64,000 nucleotides of DNA from Salinicola tamaricis (GTDB lineage Bacteria; Pseudomonadota; Gammaproteobacteria; Pseudomonadales; Halomonadaceae). Shown here piece by piece: positions 40,651-48,921 of this stretch; position 1 is the first letter of the stretch; the number at the start of each line of letters is the position of its first letter. The stretch spans positions 3,596,001-3,660,000 of the forward strand of contig NZ_CP023559.1 of the NCBI RefSeq assembly GCF_003006155.1, written 5' to 3'. Under the pieces are notes generated by a model. The model was not told the origin of the DNA. It was given only the letters and a program-made list of their open reading frames with translations, and did not search any database. A program made the translations under genes and the position numbers.

Positions 40651-41438
40651 GTCGAACTGGGCTGATTTACTAATATATTCCCAGGCACTCCATTCCGGCC
40701 GGTACGTTTTCTGAATCCAATGGTGCCTCCTTTGGTGGATGGCCATGAATCCCTAAGATAGTCTGTTATTTTAACTTCATTATATTCGTCAGAGAGTTTT
40801 GTTGCATTGTAGACGCATCGGCCGAAGGCTTTAGGATGAAGAGATCCCGGTATGCCGAGAGTAGTGATCATGCAAAAACCCATATCCATGCCGACGCCAA
40901 TACTAATCGGAGGCAGGTCATATCTGATTTTTAATTGATTGTTCACGATTTCTAGGCTGTCACCTACGCAGTCTTGTGCGGCTTTACAAGCACTCGAAAT
41001 GCTCTTCTTCTTATCACTAGAAACCCTAAAAAAGCCGAGCAAGCCGTCTCCTAGGTATTCTGTGACACCTCCTTTTTCAAAATTTATAGTTCTTTCTAGT
41101 GCGGGCAGTAATGCGGATGTTTCGTAAAAAACTCTTTGGTTTAACGTGATGCCGGATCGATTGGATATGCTCTCGGTTAGGTGTTTGCTGGAGTCTCGCA
41201 TGTCTGCAACGATAGCGATCAATTGCTCGGTTTTATGGTCGTGAGAATCGACGAACTCATGACCTGGGATTTTAGAAGGTACTACTTCGGCACGAGGAAG
41301 GCTACTGTCGAATGACTCATCAAATCTCTCCAGTCCTTTGGTAAGGATGTGACCACTTTGGGCCCACCTTTCCTCAGCTTGTATTAGGCAGTTATAAACC
41401 AGCTGATTGATTTCAGCTTTCTGATCCCCGTTAAGCAA
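40647..41438 (-). CDS. Class III nucleotide cyclase, Pycsar-type (PycC-like)
   Basis: A 263-residue protein with a single C-terminal cyclase catalytic domain. The metal-binding Asp residues are in VADMRDSSKHL (Asp79) and EYLGDGLLGFF (Asp131). ISIGVGMDMGF is the GI-x-x-x-x-G strand, and AFGRCVYNATKLSDE carries the transition-state Asn211 with Lys214 in the usual Arg position. The N-terminal 70 residues are charged and helical. Pycsar cyclases are stand-alone enzymes like this, paired with a membrane or TIR effector. The TTG start at 41438 has GGAG six bases upstream and overlaps the effector stop by 8 bp. Whether it makes cCMP, cUMP or a purine product cannot be read from sequence alone. Confidence 0.72.
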   Translation of the reverse strand: MLNGDQKAEINQLVYNCLIQAEERWAQSGHILTKGLERFDESFDSSLPRAEVVPSKIPGHEFVDSHDHKTEQLIAIVADMRDSSKHLTESISNRSGITLNQRVFYETSALLPALERTINFEKGGVTEYLGDGLLGFFRVSSDKKKSISSACKAAQDCVGDSLEIVNNQLKIRYDLPPISIGVGMDMGFCMITTLGIPGSLHPKAFGRCVYNATKLSDEYNEVKITDYLRDSWPSTKGGTIGFRKRTGRNGVPGNILVNQPSST

Positions 41439-41970
41439 AATGAACTCCAGAATAGTATAGTGCAAAGTTGATCGTGATGAGTGCAATAACGATTGCGCCA
41501 AGAGATAAGGCGATGTTTAAAATCTTGGACTTTCTTGATCTTATAGAGCTAAGTGCAAGAAGTTCTGAAACCAAGTCTTCAGTTGGCCTCCACGATTTGG
41601 ATGAAATCTCTTGAAGGATTTTTTTGTAATAATTTCGATACTCCTCTTCGCGTGATGGTGGGGCCATGAAGTATTTTGTCTTGCGGTGGGAGGATATCGC
41701 TCTGCTCGGCTTTGATGCGGCTACTCCGAATAAAGTTATCGACATGCAGGCCAGCCAAAAGACAATGCAAGTGGTCTGTAGCCCAAAGAGGTAAGGTTGG
41801 CCTAGTTCCCAGCTTATCCATACGCTATTTAGTATCTGCTGCACTTTTCCTAATGGTGCAGATAATAGTAAGACTAAGAAACCAAACTTAACGTCTAGCG
41901 CCCTTATGGTTAATTGTGCGTCAATTATCGCGCTGTTTAAAAATTCATCTCTGTTCAAGTGAATGCTCAA
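41431..41970 (-). CDS. Small membrane protein, Pycsar effector (PycTM-like)
   Basis: A 179-residue protein with hydrophobic segments at about residues 29-43, 60-84 and 150-173 and a polar cytoplasmic loop (about 85-148). ALDVKFGFLVLLL at the first helix resembles the D-x-K-x-x-x-x-x motif of the DUF5706 Pycsar effector domain, and SSIRSRKSKILNIALSLGAIVIALI fits its C-terminal helix. Known PycTM effectors damage the membrane when the cognate cyclic nucleotide binds. It is first in the operon, with a TTG start at 41970 and a weak ribosome-binding site. AT-rich codons indicate transfer. The family assignment is inferred from motif and partner. Confidence 0.65.
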   Translation of the reverse strand: MSIHLNRDEFLNSAIIDAQLTIRALDVKFGFLVLLLSAPLGKVQQILNSVWISWELGQPYLFGLQTTCIVFWLACMSITLFGVAASKPSRAISSHRKTKYFMAPPSREEEYRNYYKKILQEISSKSWRPTEDLVSELLALSSIRSRKSKILNIALSLGAIVIALITINFALYYSGVHFA

Positions 41971-42246
41971 TTGTATAGATAGAGTTCTTTAAATTCTGCT
42001 TGATAGCATATTGTTGCGCGCATGTCAAAATTTGCATGGCGGTATCTATGCTGATGAATTGGTGAAGTGTCATATTCTCAATATTTTGGCCTCAACGTGC
42101 ACCGAGCCACAATGGTGAAATCTTCTAAGAGCGACCTAGGCTCGACGTCGCCTTGATCGGGCGCAGCGCTTATGGATAAGCACGAGTGGTTAGGCGAGCC
42201 GTTCGCAAGTACGTAGCGAGGTCTCCTGATTTGCAGCCCTTATTGA
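41971..42246. other. Intergenic region upstream of the cyclase-effector pair
   Basis: An AT-rich stretch (to about 42110) that must hold the promoter of the minus-strand pair. I see several AT-rich -10-like hexamers (for example TATACA and TATAGA runs near 41980) but no convincing -35/-10 pair. From about 42120 the sequence becomes GC-rich again, which marks the right edge of the AT-rich insert. No other gene is visible. Confidence 0.35.
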
Positions 42247-42420
42247 TTCTGGAGAACTGACTATTGGCCCAAAAATGTGCATCTCTTCCGCGACCACGAA
42301 CAGGACGTGCTCGACACCGACGCTTTCGACGAAGCTCTTGCCGAATTCTGGTTCCCCCCAGTGTCGCCGCGCTGGCTGGTGCCAAGCAGTGAAGCATCAA
42401 GCGAGGAGCCCAACGAATGA
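42247..42420 (+). pseudogene. C-terminal fragment of an unknown gene
   Basis: An open stretch without a start codon encodes YWPKNVHLFRDHEQDVLDTD, an acidic helical segment (DEALAEFWFPPVSPRW) and an acidic tail ending at 42420. It reads like the C-terminus of a larger phage- or ICE-type protein whose 5' part was replaced by the AT-rich insert. The stop overlaps an ATG of the next reading frame (ACGAATGA). Confidence 0.35.
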
Positions 42421-42448
42421 GCCCTATCCAAAGCAATGCCTGGATGCC

Positions 42449-42637
42449 ATGAAGCTGCGGCGATCGGCCGCGACCTATGTCATCAAGAACACGATCCGAA
42501 TGGAGGGATGGGACAGGACAGTCACAACGCCCAAGGTCCTGCGCGCGATGAAGTCGCTGGAGAAGATGGGATTCGTTGAGCGCGTCACCGGCGGCAATCG
42601 CATTTACGGAGTCATGTACGAATGGAGACTGCCATGA
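42449..42637 (+). CDS. Small winged-helix-like protein or fragment
   Basis: Sixty-two codons from the ATG at 42449 encode KVLRAMKSLEKMGFVERVTGGNRIYGVMYEWRLP, which reads like the second half of a winged-helix domain (recognition helix then wing). An ATG at 42417 in another frame could be the original start if one base is missing. The stop overlaps the next ATG (CCATGA), which suggests a translationally coupled phage-like operon. Confidence 0.4.
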   Translation: MKLRRSAATYVIKNTIRMEGWDRTVTTPKVLRAMKSLEKMGFVERVTGGNRIYGVMYEWRLP

Positions 42638-43091
42638 CCCAGTCCACATCCCACCACCAGACGCCGGCGACCGCCGTCGTCGCTGTAATTGAGCCAGCCA
42701 TGGCGGATGTCAGTCATGAACAGTTAGCCGAGCGCCACCAGCTCTTGCCGACATCGATCACCTGGAGCAGCGTGTTGCGACGCTCACGCAGCTGCTGAGC
42801 GATGCGACAGAGGTGATCAAGGGCGAGCCTAGCGCCGAGGCGGTGCGGCGACGTGAAGCGCTCGCAGCCATTGAGGCCATGCGCGAGGTGGCGAATTGGA
42901 TCGATAAGGACGCCCCAGGTTTCGGCGGCCCGAATGGCCAGGAGGCCAAGCTGATCGGCATGGAGATCTCTGGCCCGACCCAGTGTCCCAGCGCCTACCA
43001 CTGCTGCTGCGCTGGGGTGCGCGCGTTTCGCGAGGCCGCAGCTATCTGGGAGCGCGGCGCGGGCGACGTTTCTGGCTATCAACGGGGGTGA
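42634..43091 (+). CDS. Hypothetical phage-like protein (one frame break)
   Basis: The ATG at 42634 overlaps the upstream stop. The first 30 codons (SHHQTPATAVVAVIEPAMAD) are followed near 42735 by a frame change into DIDHLEQRVATLTQLLSDATEV, IEAMREVANWIDKDAPGFGG and a Cys-rich end (SAYHCCCAGVRAFREAA). The predicted structure is helical with a short coiled coil. I do not recognise a family. Its position just before a helix-turn-helix gene and integrase is typical of accessory genes of small integrated elements. Confidence 0.45.
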
Positions 43092-43093
43092 CG

Positions 43094-43448
43094 ATGGAGC
43101 AGTGGCTGGCGAGCGCTACGCAGACAGCGAAGATACTGGGCTGTGATCGATCCACGGTGTGCCGTCGTATGGACGACGGGTCGATTCCGTGGGTCTGGCT
43201 CGGATCCAGGCGGATGGTGCACTTGGGCAAGTTGCGCGAGCAGATTGACGCCGATGCACCGGCTTTGCAGTATACCGGTGCGCCCGGCGTGCCGAATGGG
43301 AGAGAACAGGCATGCCGAATGGGAGAGAACAGGCATGCCGAATGGAGAGAACAGGCATGCCACACAAACGACCCGCCTCGCCTTACTGGTGGCTCAGCAT
43401 CACGCCGCCAGGGCGGCAAGCCGATTAGACGGTCTACTGGGACGGTAG
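43094..43448 (+). CDS. Helix-turn-helix protein, excisionase-like
   Basis: From the ATG at 43094 the protein begins ATQTAKILGCDRSTVCRRMDDGSIPWVWLGSRRMVHLGKLREQID, a MerR/Xis-type helix-turn-helix with the arm that reads minor-groove contacts. Such proteins direct excision and regulate integrase genes. The C-terminal end is unclear. The frame crosses the three 23-bp repeats and then runs into the integrase because of an indel near 43405. If that indel is corrected, it would stop at about 43448 after overlapping the integrase start. Confidence 0.6.
43294..43361 (+). repeat. Three tandem 23/23/22-bp repeats carrying a start site
   Basis: Units at 43294-43316, 43317-43339 and 43340-43361 have the consensus GAATGGGAGAGAACAGGCATGCC; the third unit lacks one G. 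Each unit contains a Shine-Dalgarno-like GGAGAG and an ATG at the right distance. The integrase start (43357) is the ATG of the third unit. Confidence 0.9.
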
Positions 43449-44445
43449 ATCGGAAAGAGGCGGAGGCGATAGAAGGGCGCATGCGAGCCCAGTTGTTCCA
43501 GCAGCAGCATTGGGGCCGAGAGCCAGAGCGGCTTTTCGAGGACGTCGCGGCGGAGTATCTGCTCGCGTGCAGCGGAAAACGCTCCCTGTCGGACATCAAG
43601 CAAAGGGTCGGCCGGCTGTACGACCACTTCGATGGTACCGACATGGGTGGTCTAGCAGGACAGGATGTCCGCAGATTCATCGAGTGGCGCCGGGGCCATG
43701 GCGTATCAGACTCGTCGATCAATCGAGAGCTCTCCGTGCTCTCGGCGATGATCAACCACGCCATCGTGCATCTCGAGTGGAAGCTGCCAAACCCGTTGCG
43801 CGGCCGAATGCTCAGGGAGCCAGAGAGCAGGGTGAGGTGGATTACTCGCGCCGAGGCTGCGTCGCTGATGCAGAATGCCAGATAGTTGCGCGACGGTGAT
43901 CGGCTGGCCGACTTCATCGAGCTGGCACTGAACACCGGGTGTCGGCGCTACGAGCTGCTGAAGCTCCAGTGGCGGCGTGTGAGCTGGAATCACAATCTCA
44001 TCACACTGGAATCTGAGGATTCGAAGTCAGGGAAGCGTCGAACCGTGCCGCTCAACGATGTTGCTGTGCGGCGCTGAAGAGGCGAGCTGCCTGGGTAGCG
44101 ACATATTGCCCGGGTAGCGAGTGGGTGTTCGCGAAGCGTGACGGTTCACGCTACGTGGCACCCCATGAGGGCTTTCGAACCGCCTGCCGGCGGGCGTTCA
44201 TCTCTGACCTCAGGATTCACGACCTACGCCACACCGCAGCCAGCTGGATAGTATCTGAAGGGGTGCCGTTGGCAGATGTGAAGGAGGTTCTGGGGCACTC
44301 GACGATCACGATGACGGAGAATTATGCCCACCTGGCGCCGCACAGAGCGCGAGATGCTGTGGCAAGGCTCGTATCACAATCGAGTCACACTGAAAAACCG
44401 GTGAGGTCAATCGAGCAGCTTGTAGGAAGGAAGAAAAGAAGCTAA
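43357..44445 (+). CDS. int: Tyrosine recombinase / integrase (frame breaks)
   Basis: A phage-type site-specific recombinase. The N-terminal part begins MPHKRPASPYWWLSITPPG. A frame change near 43405 leads into the core-binding domain (LFEDVAAEYLLACSGKRSLSDI, VRRFIEWRRGHGVSDSSINREL). After a break near 43884 the catalytic domain starts, with the first Arg in NTGCRRYELLKLQW. After another near 44080 comes HDLRHTAA (second catalytic Arg, codon at 44227), then VLGHSTITMTENYAHL with the nucleophilic Tyr (codon at 44323). It ends 22 bp from the tRNA. Whether it is active depends on whether the three breaks are real. Confidence 0.82.
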
Positions 44446-44467
44446 GCCACTGATTTTAAGATGTAAG

Positions 44468-44557
44468 TGGCGGAGGGACAGGGATTCGAACCCTGGAAGG
44501 GCATTAACCCTTGCCGGTTTTCAAGACCGGTGCATTCAACCGCTCTGCCATCCCTCC
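44468..44557 (-). tRNA. tRNA-Ser (anticodon TGA)
   Basis: Read on the minus strand, GGAGGGATGGC ... CCCTCCGCCA forms the acceptor stem with an encoded CCA. The anticodon loop is CTTGAAA with anticodon TGA, a long variable arm (GCAAGGGTTAATGCCCTTCC) marks a class II tRNA, and the T-arm is AGGGTTCGAATCCCT. The 90-base length fits tRNA-Ser. Its 3' end faces the integrase and forms the likely attachment site of the island. Confidence 0.96.
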
Positions 44558-44720
44558 GGCTTACGGCGGGAGATAGTACCAGCTCTCCCTCGGTCGTCAA
44601 CAGGTTCTTTAGCTTTCAAAGGGTTATTTCACTTCCGGCGGTGCCATTTACGCTTGTCAGGGGAACTTTGCAAGGGCATTCTGGTCCACGGGTGTAATCG
44701 ACATAACCGAGGGGATACGT

Positions 44721-45392
44721 ATGGACTACCGCACATCGCACGACGTCACTGAGCGTCGATCGAGCGTGGCCAGCACCAACAAGGTGTTACGCAACACCTA
44801 CATGCTGCTGGCCATGACCCTGATGTTCTCTGCCGTGACCGCGGGCGTCGCGATGGCGCTAGGCGTCACACAGATCAACATCTTCATCTTCTTCATCGGT
44901 GCCTATGGCCTGATGTTCCTGGTGCACAAGACTGCCAACTCGGCCGCCGGCATTCTGACGACGTTCGCGTTCACCGGGTTCATGGGCTTTACCCTGGGGC
45001 CGATCATCGATCTCTACCTTTCCATCCCCAATGGTGCGCAGTTGGTGATGACCGCGCTGGGCATGACCGCGGCCACCTTCCTGGGGCTGTCGGCGGTGGC
45101 GCTGATCACGCGCAAGGACTTCAGCTTCTTGGGCAACTTCATGGTGGCGGGTGCCATTGTGCTGGTGCTGGCGATGGTCGCGGCGCTGATCTTCAACATC
45201 CCGGGGCTGGCGCTGGCGGTGTCGGCGGGCTTCGTGCTGTTCTCGTCGGCGGCGATCCTGTTCCAGACCAGTGAGATCATTCACCGGGCGGGCGAGACCA
45301 ACTACATTCTCGCCACCATCACGCTCTATGTGTCGATCTACAATCTGTTCATCAGCCTGCTGTCGATCCTGGGCGTGATGTCCGACGATTGA
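44721..45392 (+). CDS. yccA: Bax inhibitor-1 family protein, YccA-like
   Basis: A 223-residue inner-membrane protein with seven hydrophobic segments. The family signature is visible: NKVLRNTYMLLAMTLMFSAVTAGVAMA, the FTLGPIIDLYL loop and a C-terminal ATITLYVSIYNLFISLLSILG. In E. coli YccA is a substrate and modulator of the FtsH-HflKC protease. It is transcribed alone and ends before a strong terminator. Confidence 0.9.
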   Translation: MDYRTSHDVTERRSSVASTNKVLRNTYMLLAMTLMFSAVTAGVAMALGVTQINIFIFFIGAYGLMFLVHKTANSAAGILTTFAFTGFMGFTLGPIIDLYLSIPNGAQLVMTALGMTAATFLGLSAVALITRKDFSFLGNFMVAGAIVLVLAMVAALIFNIPGLALAVSAGFVLFSSAAILFQTSEIIHRAGETNYILATITLYVSIYNLFISLLSILGVMSDD

Positions 45393-45430
45393 TCCGCACG
45401 CCGGGCAATGACCGCCCAACCGCTGAACGG

Positions 45431-45456
45431 AAACCCCACTTCGGTGGGGTTTTCGT
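45431..45456 (+). terminator. Intrinsic terminator after yccA
   Basis: A 9-bp stem (AAACCCCAC with GTGGGGTTT) has a TTCG tetraloop and is followed by T residues. It lies about 40 bases after the yccA stop. Confidence 0.92.
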
Positions 45457-45514
45457 TGCGTTTGGAGTAGAGGTTTGGCCGTGGGGGCGGCTTTGGTAAG
45501 ATGCGAGCCTTCCC

Positions 45515-45931
45515 ATGATCGATAGGCCCTACGACGTGTTGAGCTATGCGCTGCTGGTTCACGCCGCGCCCTACAGCGAGCAGGGCGCGCTCTCGGCGCT
45601 GCGTTTCGCCCAGGCGGCGGTGGCGCAGGGCCATCGGGTGTCGAGCGTGTTCTTCTATCGTGACGGTGTGCACAACGCTTCGACGCTGATGGCGCCGCCG
45701 CAGGACGAGGTCCACCTGGCCGAGGGCTGGCGGTCACTGGCGCAGGAACATGGCACTGAGCTGCTGATCTGCGTGGCGGCGGGTCTGCGTCGCGGTCTGA
45801 TGAGCGCCGAGGAGAGTGCGCGTCACGGTCGCGAGGCGCACAACCTCGAGCCGCCGTTCGTGTTGACTGGGCTTGGGCAACTGGTCGATGCCATGCTGGG
45901 CAATGATCGCGTGATCACCTTTGCCCCCTGA
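45515..45931 (+). CDS. tusD: Sulfurtransferase complex subunit TusD
   Basis: TusD receives sulfur from TusA in the TusBCD complex, which feeds TusE and then MnmA for 2-thiouridine of tRNA wobble positions. DsrE-fold features are clear: FAQAAVAQGHRVSSVFFYRDGVHNAS and LLICVAAGLRRGLM, with the active Cys in ICVAA. The end GLGQLVDAMLGNDRVITF matches the family. Translation may start at GTG 45536 or TTG 45539 instead of ATG 45515, because SYALLVHAAPYS is the usual N-terminus. Confidence 0.9.
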   Translation: MIDRPYDVLSYALLVHAAPYSEQGALSALRFAQAAVAQGHRVSSVFFYRDGVHNASTLMAPPQDEVHLAEGWRSLAQEHGTELLICVAAGLRRGLMSAEESARHGREAHNLEPPFVLTGLGQLVDAMLGNDRVITFAP

Positions 45932-45966
45932 GAGCCGATTCACGAGTGAGTGTCAGAGTAAGTGCC

Positions 45967-46369
45967 ATGACAGACGATGAAACGGCGCTAGCCGCCGACA
46001 CCCAGCCGATATCGCTCGACCTGCTGGTCATACTGCGCCATCCGCCGCACGCACCAGCTCTGGCTGCGCGAGGGCGTCGATGTCGCCCTGGTGGCCGCGG
46101 CCTTCGGTCAAGCGGTTGGTCTGCTGTTCCAGGGAGATGGTGTCTTTGCGCTGGTCGAGGGGCAGCGTGCCGGGCCGCTGGGCCAGAAGGGGACCCATGC
46201 GCAGCTGGCCATGCTGGAGATGTACGATATCGAGCGGCTCTGGGTCAGCGCGAGCGCTCTGCGCGCCCGCGGGCTCACGCCGGTGGATCTCATGCTGCCG
46301 GTGCAACTGCTCGATGCCGAGGCGCTCGAACGCCTGGTCCACGCGCAGCCACGCACGCTGCTCTTCTGA
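45967..46369 (+). CDS. tusC: Sulfurtransferase complex subunit TusC (one frame break)
   Basis: Second subunit of TusBCD. The start MTDDETALAADTQPISLDLLVILRHPPH is read from 45967. A frame change near 46050 leads to VALVAAAFGQAVGLLFQGDGVFALVEGQ and YDIERLWVSASALRARGL, which end at 46369. The DsrF-like core is intact on both sides of the break, so I infer an indel error. It lies between tusD and tusB. Confidence 0.85.
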
Positions 46370-46383
46370 TCGAGGAGATTTCG

Positions 46384-46674
46384 ATGATGCTGCACCTGCT
46401 CAACCGCTCGCCCCAGTTCGACGGTCTCTACTGGGACTTGAGCGAGGCGTTCGGTGCCGACGACCACCTGCTGCTGATCGAGGATGCCTGCTACGCCGCA
46501 CTGCCCGCAGCAGCAGCCAGCCTGGCGGCTTTCGGCGGTCGCGTCTCGGTGCTCTCGGAAGACGCTGAATCACGCGGCCTGCTGGGGCGTCTGAGTGACG
46601 ATGTGGCGCTGGTCGATATGGCAGGCTTCGTCGCGTTGACGGCGACCTTTCCCCGTAGTTTGAGCTGGTTCTGA
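46384..46674 (+). CDS. tusB: Sulfurtransferase complex subunit TusB
   Basis: The third, DsrH-like subunit. The 96-residue protein starts MMLHLLNRSPQFDGLYWDL and contains DHLLLIEDACYAAL and DVALVDMAGFVALTATFPRSLSWF, matching TusB length and end. The stop overlaps the tusE start by one base (TGATG), so the tusDCB-tusE genes form a coupled operon. Confidence 0.88.
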   Translation: MMLHLLNRSPQFDGLYWDLSEAFGADDHLLLIEDACYAALPAAAASLAAFGGRVSVLSEDAESRGLLGRLSDDVALVDMAGFVALTATFPRSLSWF

Positions 46675-47021
46675 TGACGACGATGGCACGCACGATAACG
46701 GTCGAGGGTCGCGAGATCGCTCTCGACCCCGAAGGATATCTGGTTTCGCTTGCCGACTGGACGCCGGCGGTGGCGGAGGCACTGGCGAGTGAGGAGGGGC
46801 GCACCTTGAGCGCCGCGCACTGGGAGGTGCTGACGCTGCTGCGCGATTTCTACCAGCGCTACGAGGCGGCGCCGGCGATGCGCCCGCTGGTCAAGGCGGT
46901 GCGTCAGGCACTGGGCGAGGAGAAGGGCAGCTCGATCTATCTGATGCGGCTGTTTCCGGAGAGCCCGGCCAAGGTCGGCGCGCGTCTGGCCGGGTTGCCC
47001 AAGCCGACCAACTGCCTGTGA
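46674..47021 (+). CDS. tusE: TusE/DsrC sulfur-carrier protein
   Basis: TusE takes sulfur from TusBCD and passes it to MnmA. In 115 residues the family pattern is clear: DPEGYLVSLADWTPAVAEALA, LSAAHWEVLTLLRDFYQRYEAAPAMRPLVKA, and the C-terminal KPTNCL with the conserved penultimate Cys. The start at 46674 gives three extra residues before the ATG GCA alternative. Confidence 0.92.
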   Translation: MTTMARTITVEGREIALDPEGYLVSLADWTPAVAEALASEEGRTLSAAHWEVLTLLRDFYQRYEAAPAMRPLVKAVRQALGEEKGSSIYLMRLFPESPAKVGARLAGLPKPTNCL

Positions 47022-47055
47022 CCTCGTATGAGCGAGCGTACATGAGCGCCAGCCG

Positions 47056-47604
47056 ATGAACTTTCTCGCCCATGCCGAGCTCGCTCGTCACGGTAGTGAC
47101 GACTTCCTGTTGGGCAATTTGATCGCCGATGGCGTCAAGGGACAGCAACTGGCGGACTGGCCGACAGCGGTGGCGGCGGGTATCCGTCACCATCGGCAGG
47201 TGGATGCCGCCATCGACTGCCACCCCGAGGTGGTTGCGCTGCGTGCCAGCGCCCCGGCCGCCCAGCGGCGCTTCGTGGGTATTGCGCTGGATCTGGTGTG
47301 GGATCATTTCCTCGCCGCCTGCCATCCCGATCGTCAGCTGGTCAGCCGCTGTTATCGCGTGCTCGGCAACACGCCGGCGCCGGATCGGCTGGGGCGCCTG
47401 GTGCCGGCGATGATCGAGGGGGATTGGCTGACGCGCTATGCCGATTTCGCCTTCACCTGTCGCGCGATTGCCGGCATCGGCAGCCGGCTCCGTGGCCCCA
47501 ATCGGCTGGCCGAGTTGACGCCCTGGCTGGATGACGAGTATCCGCGGCTCGAGGCGGCGTTCGTGAGGCTGTGGCCGGAGATGCGGGCGCGCTTTGCCGG
47601 CTGA
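47056..47604 (+). CDS. acpH: Acyl carrier protein phosphodiesterase AcpH
   Basis: AcpH (YajB) removes the 4'-phosphopantetheine arm from ACP. The 182-residue protein has the HD-like pattern of the family: MNFLAHAELARHGSDDFLLGNLIADGVKG, IRHHRQVDAAIDCHPEV, and DLVWDHFLAACHPD. It follows tusE by 34 bases on the same strand and is convergent with moeA; the 117-bp gap shows no clear terminator. Confidence 0.88.
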   Translation: MNFLAHAELARHGSDDFLLGNLIADGVKGQQLADWPTAVAAGIRHHRQVDAAIDCHPEVVALRASAPAAQRRFVGIALDLVWDHFLAACHPDRQLVSRCYRVLGNTPAPDRLGRLVPAMIEGDWLTRYADFAFTCRAIAGIGSRLRGPNRLAELTPWLDDEYPRLEAAFVRLWPEMRARFAG

Positions 47605-47721
47605 TCGGTGATCGTCGAGCCGGGAGCTGTCACCGCTGAGTGGGTAGGGACCATGAGCCAGCGCCAGCGAGCCCAGTGGCTCGCCGGCTGTCTTCGAGCG
47701 GCTTCTGTTTCTGCGCCTGCG

Positions 47722-48921
47722 TCAGGCTTCAAGCCAGAGGCATTCGACCCGATCGCCGGGAGAGATGTCGCTGTGCGGCGGAATCACCGCGAAGGCGTTG
47801 GTGGCCGCGCAGGAGGTGAGCACGGCGGAGCTCTGTTCCGGATAGGCCCGCGCCACGATGCGCTCGCCTTCGAATGCCAAGGTGGCGCGCAGATAGTGGC
47901 GGCGACCCTCGGTGCGAGTGCTGAAATCCGCCTCGGCGGGGACCCGGGGCAGCTCCAGTTGATCCAGGCATCCCATCAGTGCGCCCAGCAGCGGACGCAG
48001 ATAGAGCCAGGCGCCGACATAGCTCGATACGGGGTTGCCCGGCAGACCGACCACTCGCGTGGTGCCGATGGTCCCCAGTGCCAGCGGTTTGCCCGGGCGC
48101 ATGGCCAGGCGCCACAGCGTTAGCTCACCGAGCTGCTCCAGCGCCGGTTTGACGTGATCCTCCTCGCCGACACTGACACCACCGGTAGTGACGATCACAT
48201 CGGCCTTTGCCGCCGCCTTGGCGAGCTGGGCGCGGGTGGTATCGAAACTGTCGGCGACCCGCACCTGGGCCACCAGCTCGCCGCCGAAGCGCGCGATCAG
48301 GCTCGCCAGCATCGCCCCGTTGCTGTTGTAGACCTGCCCCGGCGCCAGCGGCTGTCCCGGTTCGACGATCTCATCCCCGGTCAGCAGCAGCGCCACCCGC
48401 GGGCGCCTCACTACCTCGACAGTCTCCAGCCCTTGGCCCGCAAGCAAACCCAGAGCGGCGGCGCCCAGGCGGGTGCCGGCGCTGAGCAGGCGGCTGCCCA
48501 CACTGACGTCGAGCCCACGCCGGCGCACGTTCTGGCCCGGCTGAGTGGGTGGTATGCGTGCCAGCCCATCCTCGAGGGTAACGTTTTCCTGGATCGCCAC
48601 GCAGTCGGCACCGGGCGGTATCTCGCTGCCGGTGAACAGGCGTGCGCAAGTGCCGGGTGCCAGCGGCTGCGGGGCTTGACCGGCGGCGATGCGTTGCGAG
48701 ATCGGCAGGGCGTTGCCGGAGTCGCCGCTGGCCAGGGCGTAGCCGTCCATGGCGCTGTTGTCGGCAGGCGGCACGTCGAGCGCCGCAGCAACCTCCCGCG
48801 CCAGCACGCGGCCGGCCGCTTCGGCGCAGGCGATGCGCTCGGCGCCCAACGGGGTCACGCCGTCGAGCAGGGCTTCCCGCGCGCGCTCGACGCTCTCCAG
48901 CGGGGGTGTCGTTTTAGCCAT
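47722..48921 (-). CDS. moeA: Molybdopterin molybdenumtransferase MoeA
   Basis: MoeA inserts molybdate into adenylylated molybdopterin. Domains are in order over 399 residues: domain III/I with [13 protein letters not shown] and [17 protein letters not shown], the MPT-binding domain with [44 protein letters not shown] and [13 protein letters not shown], and a C-terminal beta domain. The length matches MoeA. The start overlaps the moaB stop by 8 bp. Confidence 0.95.
   Translation of the reverse strand: MAKTTPPLESVERAREALLDGVTPLGAERIACAEAAGRVLAREVAAALDVPPADNSAMDGYALASGDSGNALPISQRIAAGQAPQPLAPGTCARLFTGSEIPPGADCVAIQENVTLEDGLARIPPTQPGQNVRRRGLDVSVGSRLLSAGTRLGAAALGLLAGQGLETVEVVRRPRVALLLTGDEIVEPGQPLAPGQVYNSNGAMLASLIARFGGELVAQVRVADSFDTTRAQLAKAAAKADVIVTTGGVSVGEEDHVKPALEQLGELTLWRLAMRPGKPLALGTIGTTRVVGLPGNPVSSYVGAWLYLRPLLGALMGCLDQLELPRVPAEADFSTRTEGRRHYLRATLAFEGERIVARAYPEQSSAVLTSCAATNAFAVIPPHSDISPGDRVECLWLEA

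Larger units (their letters stand above)
38207..44490. mobile_element. Genomic island integrated at tRNA-Ser(TGA)
   Basis: A 6.3-kb segment lies against the 3' end of a tRNA-Ser gene with a tyrosine recombinase gene ending 22 bases from the tRNA. The base composition falls abruptly to AT-rich at about 38.22 kb and again between 39.5 and 42.1 kb. Contents are an orphan gene, ssb and DNA methyltransferase remnants, an unrecognised gene, a cyclase-effector pair, small phage-like genes, a helix-turn-helix gene and the integrase. A candidate degenerate left att (38207-38220) matches the tRNA (44477-44490) at 12 of 14 bases. The left boundary is therefore tentative. Confidence 0.7.

Noticed and set aside
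40351..40746. Minus-strand 131-codon open frame
   Set aside because: It is the antisense of the methyltransferase remnant joined to the end of the cyclase region and shows no protein character of its own.
43294..43361. CRISPR-like array
   Set aside because: The three units are directly adjacent with no spacers, and there are no cas genes. It is a simple tandem repeat.
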